DNA of 38,347 nucleotides from Sedimentisphaerales bacterium (lineage in GTDB: Bacteria; Planctomycetota; Phycisphaerae; Sedimentisphaerales; Anaerobacaceae), in NCBI GenBank assembly GCA_016936075.1, contig JAFGPS010000123.1, positions 1 to 38,347 of the forward strand, written 5' to 3'. Every line of letters begins with the position of its first letter. Position 1 is the first letter of the stretch. Below the pieces are notes generated by a model. The model was given only the letters and a program-made list of their open reading frames with translations, had not been told where the DNA came from and did not search any database. Below, piece after piece: positions 25,561-35,292 of this stretch. The position numbers and the translations under genes are program-made.

Positions 25561-26076
25561 ATGAGTAAAGACAGAATATTTCAGCTAATAGGAAAAATCA
25601 CGGTCCAGTTTGCGACTATGGAGCATCGTTTGCAGGGTCTGCTCGAAAAGCTCATGGGCGATAGTAATACTCTTGTCGGGCCAATGTTTATACATGATAT
25701 ACCTTTGGCGGGCTTACTGAAAAAAATCAGATTTTTGGCACGCTGCCGGCTCAAAAATGACTCGAATTTCTTTTCGGACCTGGAGCGAATACTTAAAAAT
25801 ATTGGAACACTTCGCCAGGAGAGAAACCTGCTCATACACGGCGACTGGAAAATTGAAGATTTAGAAACTTTTCGAATAACTGTACGCGATTTCAAGTTAA
25901 AATATGAGGAAGGTACATGGCAGGAATTTACCGAGATAGAATTTACCGAAAAGAATCTGCGGGACCTCAACAGACGTCTTGAAGGACTCGGTAATGAAGT
26001 TGATTTCCTTGTTCGCAGACTCAATGAGAATTCCAAAGACTTAAAGACCTGCAATACACCCACTTCCGAAAAATAA
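25561..26076 (+). CDS. Small helical protein with R-x4-H motif (HEPN-like candidate)
   Basis: I do not recognise the family with confidence. The 171-residue protein is almost entirely helical and soluble. It has an acidic/basic helical start (FATMEHRLQGLLEKLMG) and the motif ERNLLIHGDW, in which R88-N89-...-H93 matches the R-x4-6-H active-site pattern of HEPN RNases. A similar 'RNxxxHG' motif occurs in many HEPN-like stand-alone proteins of unknown role. The C-terminal ~50 residues form a probable coiled coil (LRDLNRRLEGLGNEVDFLVRRL). It follows the sigma factor by 57 bases with only a weak ribosome binding site. It may belong to the signalling block or be an independent RNA-targeting protein. 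Confidence 0.65.
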   Translation: MSKDRIFQLIGKITVQFATMEHRLQGLLEKLMGDSNTLVGPMFIHDIPLAGLLKKIRFLARCRLKNDSNFFSDLERILKNIGTLRQERNLLIHGDWKIEDLETFRITVRDFKLKYEEGTWQEFTEIEFTEKNLRDLNRRLEGLGNEVDFLVRRLNENSKDLKTCNTPTSEK

Positions 26077-26234
26077 ATATCTGCAAAATCCAATATAATC
26101 AATTCTTTTATCAATAGAATCATTTTTTCACTTGCTAATATATCTAAAATACAGACAATAAGGACATTAAATATTAACCTTAATCAATTGCTGTAAATTT
26201 CGCTAACAAAGCTGAATATTAAGGAGTATTTGCA

Positions 26235-27911
26235 ATGTCCAACTCTAATACAATTTCAAGGAGGGAATTTCTTAAATTTACTGGCTCTGCAATGGCTTGT
26301 TTATCTGTAAGCGGCTGCATGCAAAAGATAATAAATCCTAATACGAAAAGGCCTAATATTCTATTAATCGTTGCGGATGATCTTGGTTATAGCGACCTCG
26401 GTTGCTATGGCGGCGAGATTCAAACACCAAATCTTGATACGATAGCCAACAATGGAATTAAATTAACAAGATTTTACTCAACTGGCCGATGCTGTCCTTC
26501 ACGCGCAAGTATTCTTACAGGTCTTTATTCACATCGAGCCGGACTTGGATATATGGTAAGCAATCTTGGCCAGCCCGGTTATCGCGGACGTATCGCTGAC
26601 GATGCAGTTACGATTGGACAGGCACTCCAGCTTGCAAACTATCGAACATTTATATCAGGAAAATGGCACCTTGGAACAAACGATCCAACACAATATGGAT
26701 TCGAAGAGTTTTTCGGCACTTTGGTAAGCGCACAAACTTTCTGGGACCCGAACCACTATGTACGTTTACCGAGGGGACATAATGTACGACAATATGAAGA
26801 AGGAGAATTTTACGGCACAAATGCGCTAACTGACAATGCGATTGATTTTATTAACGAAGGTCGTAAAACTCCAGATAAGCCTTGGTTCCTTTACCTGGCT
26901 TACAACTCGCCGCATTTTCCGTTACATGCCCCGAAAGAAGATATCGCTAAATACGCTGACAAGTACGAAGTTGGTTGGGATGAGATTAGGGAAAAGCGGC
27001 ATGAAAAGATGAAAGAGCTTGGTATCATTTCCAAAGATACAAAATTAACGCCGCGTTCTCCTTATACGAACTGGGGAGAAAGAGAAACAAAACAGAATCC
27101 GGCTTGGCAGGATTTACCTGAAGATCGGAAGAAGGACCTTGCTCGGCGCATGGCTATTTTCGCGGCTATGGTAGATATAATGGACCGCAATATAGGCAGG
27201 TTAGTAACAGATTTGAAAAATAATAATGAACTGGAAAACACGCTTATCATTTTCATTTCAGATAATGGCGCTTGTGCCGAATGGGATCCGATTGGATTCG
27301 ATGGAAGGACTGGCCCGAATAATGTTCTGCATACCGGCGAACAGATTGATACTATGGGAAGTGCAGGAACCTATCATAGTGTCGGTTCGGGATGGGCGAA
27401 TGCTTCCAATACTCCGTGGAGGTTATACAAACACTACAACCATGAAGGTGGTATAAGCGGGCCATGCATAGTTCACTGGCCGGCAGGTTTGAAAAGACAT
27501 GGTGACATTGACAATAGACCGAGCCATTTGATTGACCTTATGCCAACTATTCTCGAAGCGGCTAAGGCAACTTATCCGAAAGAATTGAACGGACTTAAAA
27601 CTGCCCCTCTGGCCGGGACAAGTATGCTACCGCTATTGAGAGGTAAAAAAGTCGAGGAACGAGTTTTATGTTTCGAGCATGAAGGAAATCGTGCGATTAT
27701 CGATGGTCGATGGAAATTATCTGCGTTGAGAGATAAGCAATGGGAATTATACAATATAGAAAATGACCGAACAGAGCTTAACGACCTTGCTTTGGAGCAT
27801 CCTGAAATTGTTGAAAAACTTGATTTGCAATGGAACGAATGGGCGAAAGAAAACCAGGTCACACCATTGATAAAGAATTTCAGAGTCGGATATTTGAGTC
27901 CGTCTCGATAA
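26235..27911 (+). CDS. Arylsulfatase-type sulfatase, Tat-exported lipoprotein
   Basis: Removes sulfate esters, most likely from polysaccharides. The formylglycine motif is CCPSR (C86-C87-P88-S89-R90), continuing ASILTG, so C86 would be converted to formylglycine by an anaerobic or aerobic maturase. Metal-binding DD (48-49), GKWHLG and the ISDNGA block are all present, and the length of 558 residues is normal. The N-terminus carries a twin-arginine signal (ISRREFLKFTG) and a lipobox VSGC with Cys28, suggesting Tat export and lipid anchoring. AAGGAG lies 8 bases before the ATG. It is convergent with the sugar kinase gene. Substrate cannot be deduced. Confidence 0.96.
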   Translation: MSNSNTISRREFLKFTGSAMACLSVSGCMQKIINPNTKRPNILLIVADDLGYSDLGCYGGEIQTPNLDTIANNGIKLTRFYSTGRCCPSRASILTGLYSHRAGLGYMVSNLGQPGYRGRIADDAVTIGQALQLANYRTFISGKWHLGTNDPTQYGFEEFFGTLVSAQTFWDPNHYVRLPRGHNVRQYEEGEFYGTNALTDNAIDFINEGRKTPDKPWFLYLAYNSPHFPLHAPKEDIAKYADKYEVGWDEIREKRHEKMKELGIISKDTKLTPRSPYTNWGERETKQNPAWQDLPEDRKKDLARRMAIFAAMVDIMDRNIGRLVTDLKNNNELENTLIIFISDNGACAEWDPIGFDGRTGPNNVLHTGEQIDTMGSAGTYHSVGSGWANASNTPWRLYKHYNHEGGISGPCIVHWPAGLKRHGDIDNRPSHLIDLMPTILEAAKATYPKELNGLKTAPLAGTSMLPLLRGKKVEERVLCFEHEGNRAIIDGRWKLSALRDKQWELYNIENDRTELNDLALEHPEIVEKLDLQWNEWAKENQVTPLIKNFRVGYLSPSR

Positions 27912-27922
27912 TTCTTGATTTA

Positions 27923-29449
27923 TTAAGATGATTTCACAAAATCCGAAAGTTGTTGGAAGCTATTATTCAGGCTCGGATATATTGTTCTATATATTTTCAT
28001 TAACTCGGCATAACGAGTGACATTCTGCGAGATTGGTTCGTTTACTTTTGTTATTTTTCCGGCCATCGTTTTTGCAGCACTTTCAGCGTTTGAATACCAT
28101 CCGATAGCTGTTGCGGCACAAATCGCAGCTCCAAGACTTGAAGCTTCTACTGTTTCCGAACACAAAACCTTCTTGCCGGATACATCAGCAATAATCTGCC
28201 GCCATAAATCGCTCGACGCCCCGCCGCCTATAGTGACAAAGTCTTTAATCGGCTCGCTGGTTTGCTCTTCAATCATTCCAGTGACAAGCATCTGCTCGAG
28301 CGCAATGCCTTCAAGCAATGACCTATACATATGTCCAATCTGATGAGAACCGGAAAAACCGAGCCAGCAACCTCTGGCCAGTGGATTCCAATATGGTGTC
28401 ATTACCGCTCCCCAGTATGGTAATAGTAATAAACCTTCACTTCCAATTGAAACGTTAGAAGCCTGCTCCTCGAGACGGTTGTAGATTTCTTTATCATTTT
28501 CACAAGCTTGACATACCTGTCTCACAAACCATTCAATTAAGAACGTTCCCGAGCGTAGGCTTGTTTCGTAATAATAACCTTCGCCTGAGCAACTGCCCAT
28601 CGTACGCCATGCCATGCTGGTTCGATATTCTTTCGAATACGTACCTGACACAACCGCGGTTCCAAGATTCAGATAGGCTCGTGAAGAATTCAGTGCATTC
28701 ACACCCAAACCCGCGGCCTGTCCATCCCCCCCGCCGGATACAACAAGAGTTCCCGGAAGTAAACCTGTTTGCTCAGCGGCTTCTGAACTTACTTCGCCGA
28801 TTATATTGCATGGTGCAACTAATTTTGGTAACTGGTCGAAGGATAGTTCCAGAGCCTGCAATATTTCCGGCGACCAAAACTTATTTTCCATATCGAACAT
28901 ACCTAACGGATCTGCACTTGCCCAGCTTGTCTGAAACTCACCAGTAAGTTGCCAAGTAAGATAGGAATGTACGTCTGCAAAGATTTTAGTTTTATGAAAC
29001 AACTCCGTCTCGGAGCGCAGCATCCAGGCAATACGATATGCCACCGGCGCCATATCTGGCGGTTTACCCGAAATTCGATGAAGATTTCCATGACCAACTT
29101 TTTTACTTAGCCATGTCACTTCATCACTGCACCGCTGGTCGAGCCAAACAATAGCTTGCCTCACCGGTTTTGCATTTTTATCGAGCGGCACGAATGTTTC
29201 CCGCTGGTTTGCAATTGATAACGCGGCTATTCGTTCGGGTGATACCTGCTCAAGTAATTGCCTGATTGCAGTTTTTGCAGACGACCACCAATCTTCAGGA
29301 TTCTGCTCATAAAGATTCTGACCAGGATTACTGAGAGGAATTGGACAACGCCCGATACCAGCGACTAAACCATCCCGAGTCCACCCAATTGCTTTCGTAG
29401 CCGTCGTACTACTGTCTATACCAATTACAATATCTTTTTCGTTTTCCAT
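27923..29449 (-). CDS. FGGY-family carbohydrate kinase (xylulokinase-like)
   Basis: Phosphorylates a sugar such as xylulose, gluconate, fuculose or glycerol, using ATP in the cytoplasm. The N-terminal FGGY domain starts IVIGIDSSTTATKAIGW, and ALSIANQRETFVPLD with AIVWLDQRCSDE is the substrate-side block. The C-terminal domain contains VVSGGGDGQAAGLGV and the FGGY signature-2-like FVTIGGGASSDLWRQIIADVSGKKV. At 508 residues it is full length. Sequence character is nearest xylulokinases, but members are often misassigned. It lies 8 bases downstream of the HAD phosphatase gene on the same strand, so they form an operon. Confidence 0.88.
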   Translation of the reverse strand: MENEKDIVIGIDSSTTATKAIGWTRDGLVAGIGRCPIPLSNPGQNLYEQNPEDWWSSAKTAIRQLLEQVSPERIAALSIANQRETFVPLDKNAKPVRQAIVWLDQRCSDEVTWLSKKVGHGNLHRISGKPPDMAPVAYRIAWMLRSETELFHKTKIFADVHSYLTWQLTGEFQTSWASADPLGMFDMENKFWSPEILQALELSFDQLPKLVAPCNIIGEVSSEAAEQTGLLPGTLVVSGGGDGQAAGLGVNALNSSRAYLNLGTAVVSGTYSKEYRTSMAWRTMGSCSGEGYYYETSLRSGTFLIEWFVRQVCQACENDKEIYNRLEEQASNVSIGSEGLLLLPYWGAVMTPYWNPLARGCWLGFSGSHQIGHMYRSLLEGIALEQMLVTGMIEEQTSEPIKDFVTIGGGASSDLWRQIIADVSGKKVLCSETVEASSLGAAICAATAIGWYSNAESAAKTMAGKITKVNEPISQNVTRYAELMKIYRTIYPSLNNSFQQLSDFVKSS

Positions 29450-29457
29450 ATCAATTC

Positions 29458-30111
29458 TTAAATCAGCAAGTCAGGTATATCCGTTATTGCATTTACAACT
29501 ATAGCATTTGTTGCTTCAAGTCTTTTGCGTTCCTGGTGACCGTCGTCGATCAGGGCACAATCGGAACCAATTTGTTCGGCTACTTCGTAATCGTGAGTTG
29601 TATCGCCAATTAATAAAACATCTTCGCCGGAAAGTTCCAGTTTTTTTATAAGGTCCCTGCCGTTATCGAGTTTGCTTTTTGCATAAAAATCTGACAGGCC
29701 TACGATATTATCGAAGAAATCGGATAGGCCAAAATATTTAACTACTTCTTCGAGCATTTCCTGATTATATGCAGAAAGTATAGACTGGCCGAGATCTTTA
29801 TCTGAAATGGTTTTTAGAACCTCCATCGCCCCGCTTTGCAAAGTGCACTCGTATTGTTTTTTGTTATATTGAGATATGTATTGTTCGGCTACAACATCGT
29901 ATGAGACCTTGGAAAAATCAATGCCAAGCTTTTCGTAATAATCGGCGACTGGAAAATCAAACTCTTTTCGATATTGCTCGATAGTCACTTTCGGTTTGTC
30001 GTAGTATTCAAGAATACTATTAAGTACACCAACGCAAGTAAGGACATCATCTATTATTGTGCCGTTCCAGTCCCAGATTAAATGCCGATATTTCTTCAAA
30101 CTATTTGCCAT
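29458..30111 (-). CDS. HAD-superfamily phosphatase (phosphoglycolate-phosphatase-like)
   Basis: Small-molecule phosphatase. Motif I is DWNGTIIDD (Asp nucleophile and general acid/base as D-x-N), motif II is the Ser in QSILSAYNQEML, the Lys motif is in YAKSKLDNG, and motif III is VLLIGDTTHDYEVAEQIG. The DWNGT variant in place of DxDGT is common in a phosphoglycolate-phosphatase-like subgroup. It is 217 residues. It leads the two-gene operon with the FGGY kinase, suggesting dephosphorylation of a related sugar phosphate or a house-cleaning role. Ribosome binding site support is weak. Confidence 0.88.
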   Translation of the reverse strand: MANSLKKYRHLIWDWNGTIIDDVLTCVGVLNSILEYYDKPKVTIEQYRKEFDFPVADYYEKLGIDFSKVSYDVVAEQYISQYNKKQYECTLQSGAMEVLKTISDKDLGQSILSAYNQEMLEEVVKYFGLSDFFDNIVGLSDFYAKSKLDNGRDLIKKLELSGEDVLLIGDTTHDYEVAEQIGSDCALIDDGHQERKRLEATNAIVVNAITDIPDLLI

Positions 30112-30241
30112 TTTTCAAATACAACATAACTCAATACTTTGTAATCATTTTCTTCTATAATAATAAACCTACCATAACACAAAGAAAGAGTCAAAAATAT
30201 TGTTGAAAGGAAAAAAATATAACGATAGAATCACTTTGTTA

Positions 30242-31506
<1,265 letters not shown>

Positions 31507-31528
31507 TAAAAAAAAATATCGTGAGTTA

Positions 31529-34264
31529 TTACAGTTTACCTGCTTCCTGCATTTGAGCAGAATGCTCTCGTACTTTTTGCAGGAATTCCGGCTGTGATAT
31601 AAATGACATTACTTTCTCAAATTCCGGTTTCAGTTCGTTGAAAAATCCGGTCACTTTTTCAATGTCACCTTCACTGCAGGAATGTTCAAGATTTGCGGCT
31701 ATATCTGTTAATTGTTGAACTGATAAATTCCTGCCTGCTCCTTTTATGGCATGTGCGTGGAACTTTATTTCTTTACTGTCATTTGTTTTCATAGCTTCGG
31801 AAAGTTTTTCGAAATGCGCCCTGCTATCGGCAAGATATGTAGGAAGAATTTCTTCAATTAAAGCTACATCACCAAATCGTTCTATAAGCCGTTCCCAGTT
31901 GATTATTTCATTAATCTCAGAGGTACTTTCCTGATGATTTGTATCACAATCCGATTTTGATAATTCTTCTGTTTGCAATTGAGCAGGTTCAGTTTCAACA
32001 GGGCTCGGCAAAGAGTCTGCATCTGCATTCAAAATCTGAGCTTCCGAAGAGAGATATTTTTTGATTTTTTCCGCAATAAGAAAACGATCTATTGGCTTGG
32101 ACAAATAGTCATTACAGCCAGCATCAATACATTTTTGGGCATCTCCCTTCATTGCATGGGCTGTCATGGCAATTATAGGAGTTTTCACTCCTTCTTTTCT
32201 GAGTATTGTCACTGCTTCATAGCCATCCAGATTCGGCATCTGAATATCCATGAATATCAAGTCGTATTTATTGGCAAAAGCTTTCTCCACCGCTTCAATT
32301 CCATCCGATGCAATAGTAACTTCCAGACCCAGCTTGTTTAATAATGACGTAGTAAGCATCTGGTTTGTCTTTACATCTTCAGCTACAAGGATATTACCTG
32401 AAAATTTAAGACCTTCAAGTTCTTTATTTTTAGCATCCCGTAATTGTTTTGTATTGAGCCGTTTTTCCAGGACAGGTTCTTTTGTCACATCAATACCGGC
32501 TGGTATTACAAGTGAGAAAACAGAGCCTTTTCCTTCTTCACTTTTTGCAGAAACTCCGCCACCGAGAAGTTCGGCAAGCTGTCTTGTAATACTAAGACCA
32601 AGACCTGAACCACCATACTTTCTCGAATGACTTCCATCAACCTGCGTAAACGCTTTGAATAGCATTTTATGTTTTTCGGCAGGAATACCTATACCAGTAT
32701 CTTCTATATCGAATCTGATAAACGGCTTATTTTTTCTTTCTTCTAAAGAAACAAATATATACACATGACCTTTTTCCGTAAATTTTATCGCATTATTTAC
32801 AAGGTTAATTAAACACTGCTGTAAGCGAGCGGAATCAGTAATAATATTCGCCGGCAGATTTTCTTTCTGACGAATCTCAAATTTCAAGGCTTTTTCCAAA
32901 GCGGCTGGACGCATCATGGATTCAACTGTACCGAATAAACGGGCGACAGAACAAGGGGATAATTCTATATCCATTTTACCGGCTTCAATCTTGGAAAAAT
33001 CCAAAATATCATTTATAACCTGCAAGAGATGTTTACTGCCTTCGTGAATGATATTAACATATTCTCTTTGCTCATCTGTAAGATTTTCATCATTCAATAT
33101 CTGGCAGAAACCCATAATAGCATTCATAGGCGTACGGATTTCATGGCTCATATTAGCAAGAAACTGACCTTTGGCCTGATTCGCATCTTCAGCCTGTTTC
33201 TTGGCAAGTACAAGAGATTTTTCAGTCATTTCACGCTCTGTTAATTTATTTTTAAGCATTTCAATCAATCTGTTAAACGACTTTGCCAGCCTGCCTATTT
33301 CATCTTCTCTATCTGTATAAAGTTTTGTATCAGTATCGCATTTAAGATCAATATCTGCATATTTTTCTGTTAGCTTATCTATCGGACCAAGAAAGATTTT
33401 TTGTATAAGAAACATAAGAGTTGTTAAAATTATCGAACCACACAAAAATATCGCGGATATAAAATAACTAATAGTTTCAAGCCCGCTATTATAAATACTG
33501 CGCGGCATTACCATCTTAATTGTAAATTTTTTATCGCCTGTTAAATCAGGAATATTCAGATAACCTTCTACTGCACCACTACTTAATAAACCCAATGATT
33601 TTGAATTATTGCCATTATCAGTATTATTATTTGCTAATCTTATATCAAGTTGTGTTTTTTCACTCAATGCCGATAACACTCGCTCATCCAAATATCTCCC
33701 CATAATTAAAGTGCCGCTAATTGGTTTTTGAGCAGCACTACTTGAGATAGGCTGGGCTGCTATCATAGCAATCCTGTCTGGTAAAACAATAAAACCCGAT
33801 TTATTATCTTCCGGTTCAGTCATTGTCAAAAGTAAATTATTCGAAAGGATATTTTCAACCATCACAGGATAAGGTTCTATAAATTCCTCTTTCTCAAGGT
33901 CTATCTCTTTAATGCAATAAATTTTACCGGACTTATCAGTGAAAATGATAAAATTAATATTCAGGTTTGCTATGGTATTCTCTGACAAATCAGATATCAC
34001 AAAATTAGGATCCTTGCCAAGCATAAAGTCTCGTGCACCATCCCATGGCGCCCAATCTCCACAAAGCTTAGCTAAATCCGCTAATTCGGCCTCGATACTT
34101 TTCTCTGTACGTTTAATATTTATTTCTATTTGTTTTTCTTCGAGTTCGGCGAAACCTTTTAACACTATTGTCTTGGAAACAATGAGTATTGCAATCAAAG
34201 ATAATATTATAACACCAATGATGCTCCACATGATTTTCTGATTAAGCGATACAAAAGCCTTCAT
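31529..34264 (-). CDS. Hybrid sensor histidine kinase with CHASE4, REC and HPt domains
   Basis: A 911-residue unorthodox phosphorelay kinase. Transmembrane helix about 12-32; periplasmic CHASE4-type domain with the DWAPWDGARDF signature at 70-80; second helix about 265-290; HAMP about 290-345. HisKA has NMSHEIRTPM with His374; the ATPase has LVNNAIKFT (489-496), DTGIGI (522-527) and GGSGLGL (551-557). The REC domain has phosphoacceptor Asp673 (FMDIQMP), and the C-terminal HPt has HAIKG with His838. All phosphotransfer residues are present, so His374-Asp673-His838 relay is possible. The final target is a separate response regulator not seen here. It is divergent from the outer-membrane barrel gene, which may be its target. 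Confidence 0.95.
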   Translation of the reverse strand: MKAFVSLNQKIMWSIIGVIILSLIAILIVSKTIVLKGFAELEEKQIEINIKRTEKSIEAELADLAKLCGDWAPWDGARDFMLGKDPNFVISDLSENTIANLNINFIIFTDKSGKIYCIKEIDLEKEEFIEPYPVMVENILSNNLLLTMTEPEDNKSGFIVLPDRIAMIAAQPISSSAAQKPISGTLIMGRYLDERVLSALSEKTQLDIRLANNNTDNGNNSKSLGLLSSGAVEGYLNIPDLTGDKKFTIKMVMPRSIYNSGLETISYFISAIFLCGSIILTTLMFLIQKIFLGPIDKLTEKYADIDLKCDTDTKLYTDREDEIGRLAKSFNRLIEMLKNKLTEREMTEKSLVLAKKQAEDANQAKGQFLANMSHEIRTPMNAIMGFCQILNDENLTDEQREYVNIIHEGSKHLLQVINDILDFSKIEAGKMDIELSPCSVARLFGTVESMMRPAALEKALKFEIRQKENLPANIITDSARLQQCLINLVNNAIKFTEKGHVYIFVSLEERKNKPFIRFDIEDTGIGIPAEKHKMLFKAFTQVDGSHSRKYGGSGLGLSITRQLAELLGGGVSAKSEEGKGSVFSLVIPAGIDVTKEPVLEKRLNTKQLRDAKNKELEGLKFSGNILVAEDVKTNQMLTTSLLNKLGLEVTIASDGIEAVEKAFANKYDLIFMDIQMPNLDGYEAVTILRKEGVKTPIIAMTAHAMKGDAQKCIDAGCNDYLSKPIDRFLIAEKIKKYLSSEAQILNADADSLPSPVETEPAQLQTEELSKSDCDTNHQESTSEINEIINWERLIERFGDVALIEEILPTYLADSRAHFEKLSEAMKTNDSKEIKFHAHAIKGAGRNLSVQQLTDIAANLEHSCSEGDIEKVTGFFNELKPEFEKVMSFISQPEFLQKVREHSAQMQEAGKL

Positions 34265-34401
34265 ATATTTCCTAACGTTATTACATTACACTAAGCATTT
34301 TTCTTGTATCTATCGTCTAAAACACTAATGCAGTTTATCTCATAATGACGATTATCTATCAACCTGTGGACATTTATTTATTTTTTTAAGGAGTTAAATT
34401 A

Positions 34402-35187
34402 ATGAAACTGAAAACAAATATTATTATTGGACTATTTTTATTGAATTCTCTAACATTTGCTCAAACCAACCAGATCGAAAAGGAAGAAGCAAAACTTGGT
34501 ATAGAGTTTGACGCCACATGGGCAAGCAAATATATCTGGAGAGGAATGGATTTATACGATGACCATGCCGCATTTCAGCCAAGTATCGATTTCGATTTGT
34601 TCGGAACCGGATTCAGTGTCAATGTCTGGGGATCAACCGCTTGTGGCAGCGGTTTTGTCAGAAGCGATGAGCTCGACTACTCTGTAACATATCAAAATAG
34701 TCTTTTTAAAGATACAAAGTTCCAAACTGACTACAGTTTAACCTGGCTGTATTATGATTACTTTCGCATATCTTCGGACGAAGCTGACTCGCAGGAGTTT
34801 GACTTAAGCCTTTCCTGGCCGGAGATTTGTACTTATAACGTTACTCCGACTTATACAATTTCCTATCTATACGCCGCTCAAAGCAGTACTCCTGCATCAA
34901 GTCTTGAAATGGAAGGATTTGCACACATATTAGGACTTACTTACGATTGTAATCTTCCACAAACGGACCTGCCTCTAACATTCAGTTGGGACATCACATA
35001 TAATGACGGACAGGGCGGAACAAGTATCGACCATGATTGGTCGCATATTACATGGGGACTTTCGAGCAGCTTCGATTATGGTCCTGGCAGCTTCACTCCG
35101 GCAGTTTATTATCAGACCTCAATGGACGATTCGATAAACAACGAAGATGAATTCTGGGCGACATTCTCATATACGTTTGTTTTTTAA
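34402..35187 (+). CDS. Outer-membrane beta-barrel protein
   Basis: A 261-residue secreted protein: signal peptide of about 20 residues ending in FAQ, then a barrel of alternating strands. FDATWASKYIWRGMDLYDDHAAFQPSIDF is typical of the 'SKYxxRG' outer-membrane family (Gcw_chp/TIGR02001-like). The C-terminal strand ends with an aromatic and Val-Phe, SYTFVF, the expected barrel-sorting signature. AAGGAG at 34388-34393 precedes the ATG. Divergent from the hybrid histidine kinase across a 137-base gap. The function of this family is unknown, and porin-like transport is only a guess. Confidence 0.8.
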   Translation: MKLKTNIIIGLFLLNSLTFAQTNQIEKEEAKLGIEFDATWASKYIWRGMDLYDDHAAFQPSIDFDLFGTGFSVNVWGSTACGSGFVRSDELDYSVTYQNSLFKDTKFQTDYSLTWLYYDYFRISSDEADSQEFDLSLSWPEICTYNVTPTYTISYLYAAQSSTPASSLEMEGFAHILGLTYDCNLPQTDLPLTFSWDITYNDGQGGTSIDHDWSHITWGLSSSFDYGPGSFTPAVYYQTSMDDSINNEDEFWATFSYTFVF

Positions 35188-35230
35188 AAAGAAAGCCGTT
35201 ATATAACTTTTCCGGAAAGCCGATAGACCT

Positions 35231-35236
35231 TATAAT
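35231..35236 (+). promoter_or_regulatory. Perfect TATAAT upstream of the carbamoyltransferase
   Basis: TATAAT lies 56 bases ahead of the start codon in a 105-base gap. No convincing -35 box is seen at 16-18 bases. Confidence 0.35.
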
Positions 35237-35292
35237 AGACGTTGAGCATTATTAGACTTTTGTAAAAAATATTACTCATCTATAGAGTTTGA

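Noticed and set aside
25551-25563. Leaderless start for the R-x4-H protein from TATAAA at 25551
   Set aside because: The predicted transcription start would fall at or after the ATG, and no supporting -35 or extended -10 exists.
25594-26122. Minus-strand 180-codon frame opposite the R-x4-H protein
   Set aside because: Ser/Arg-rich translation without family features; the plus-strand frame has helical, protein-like composition.
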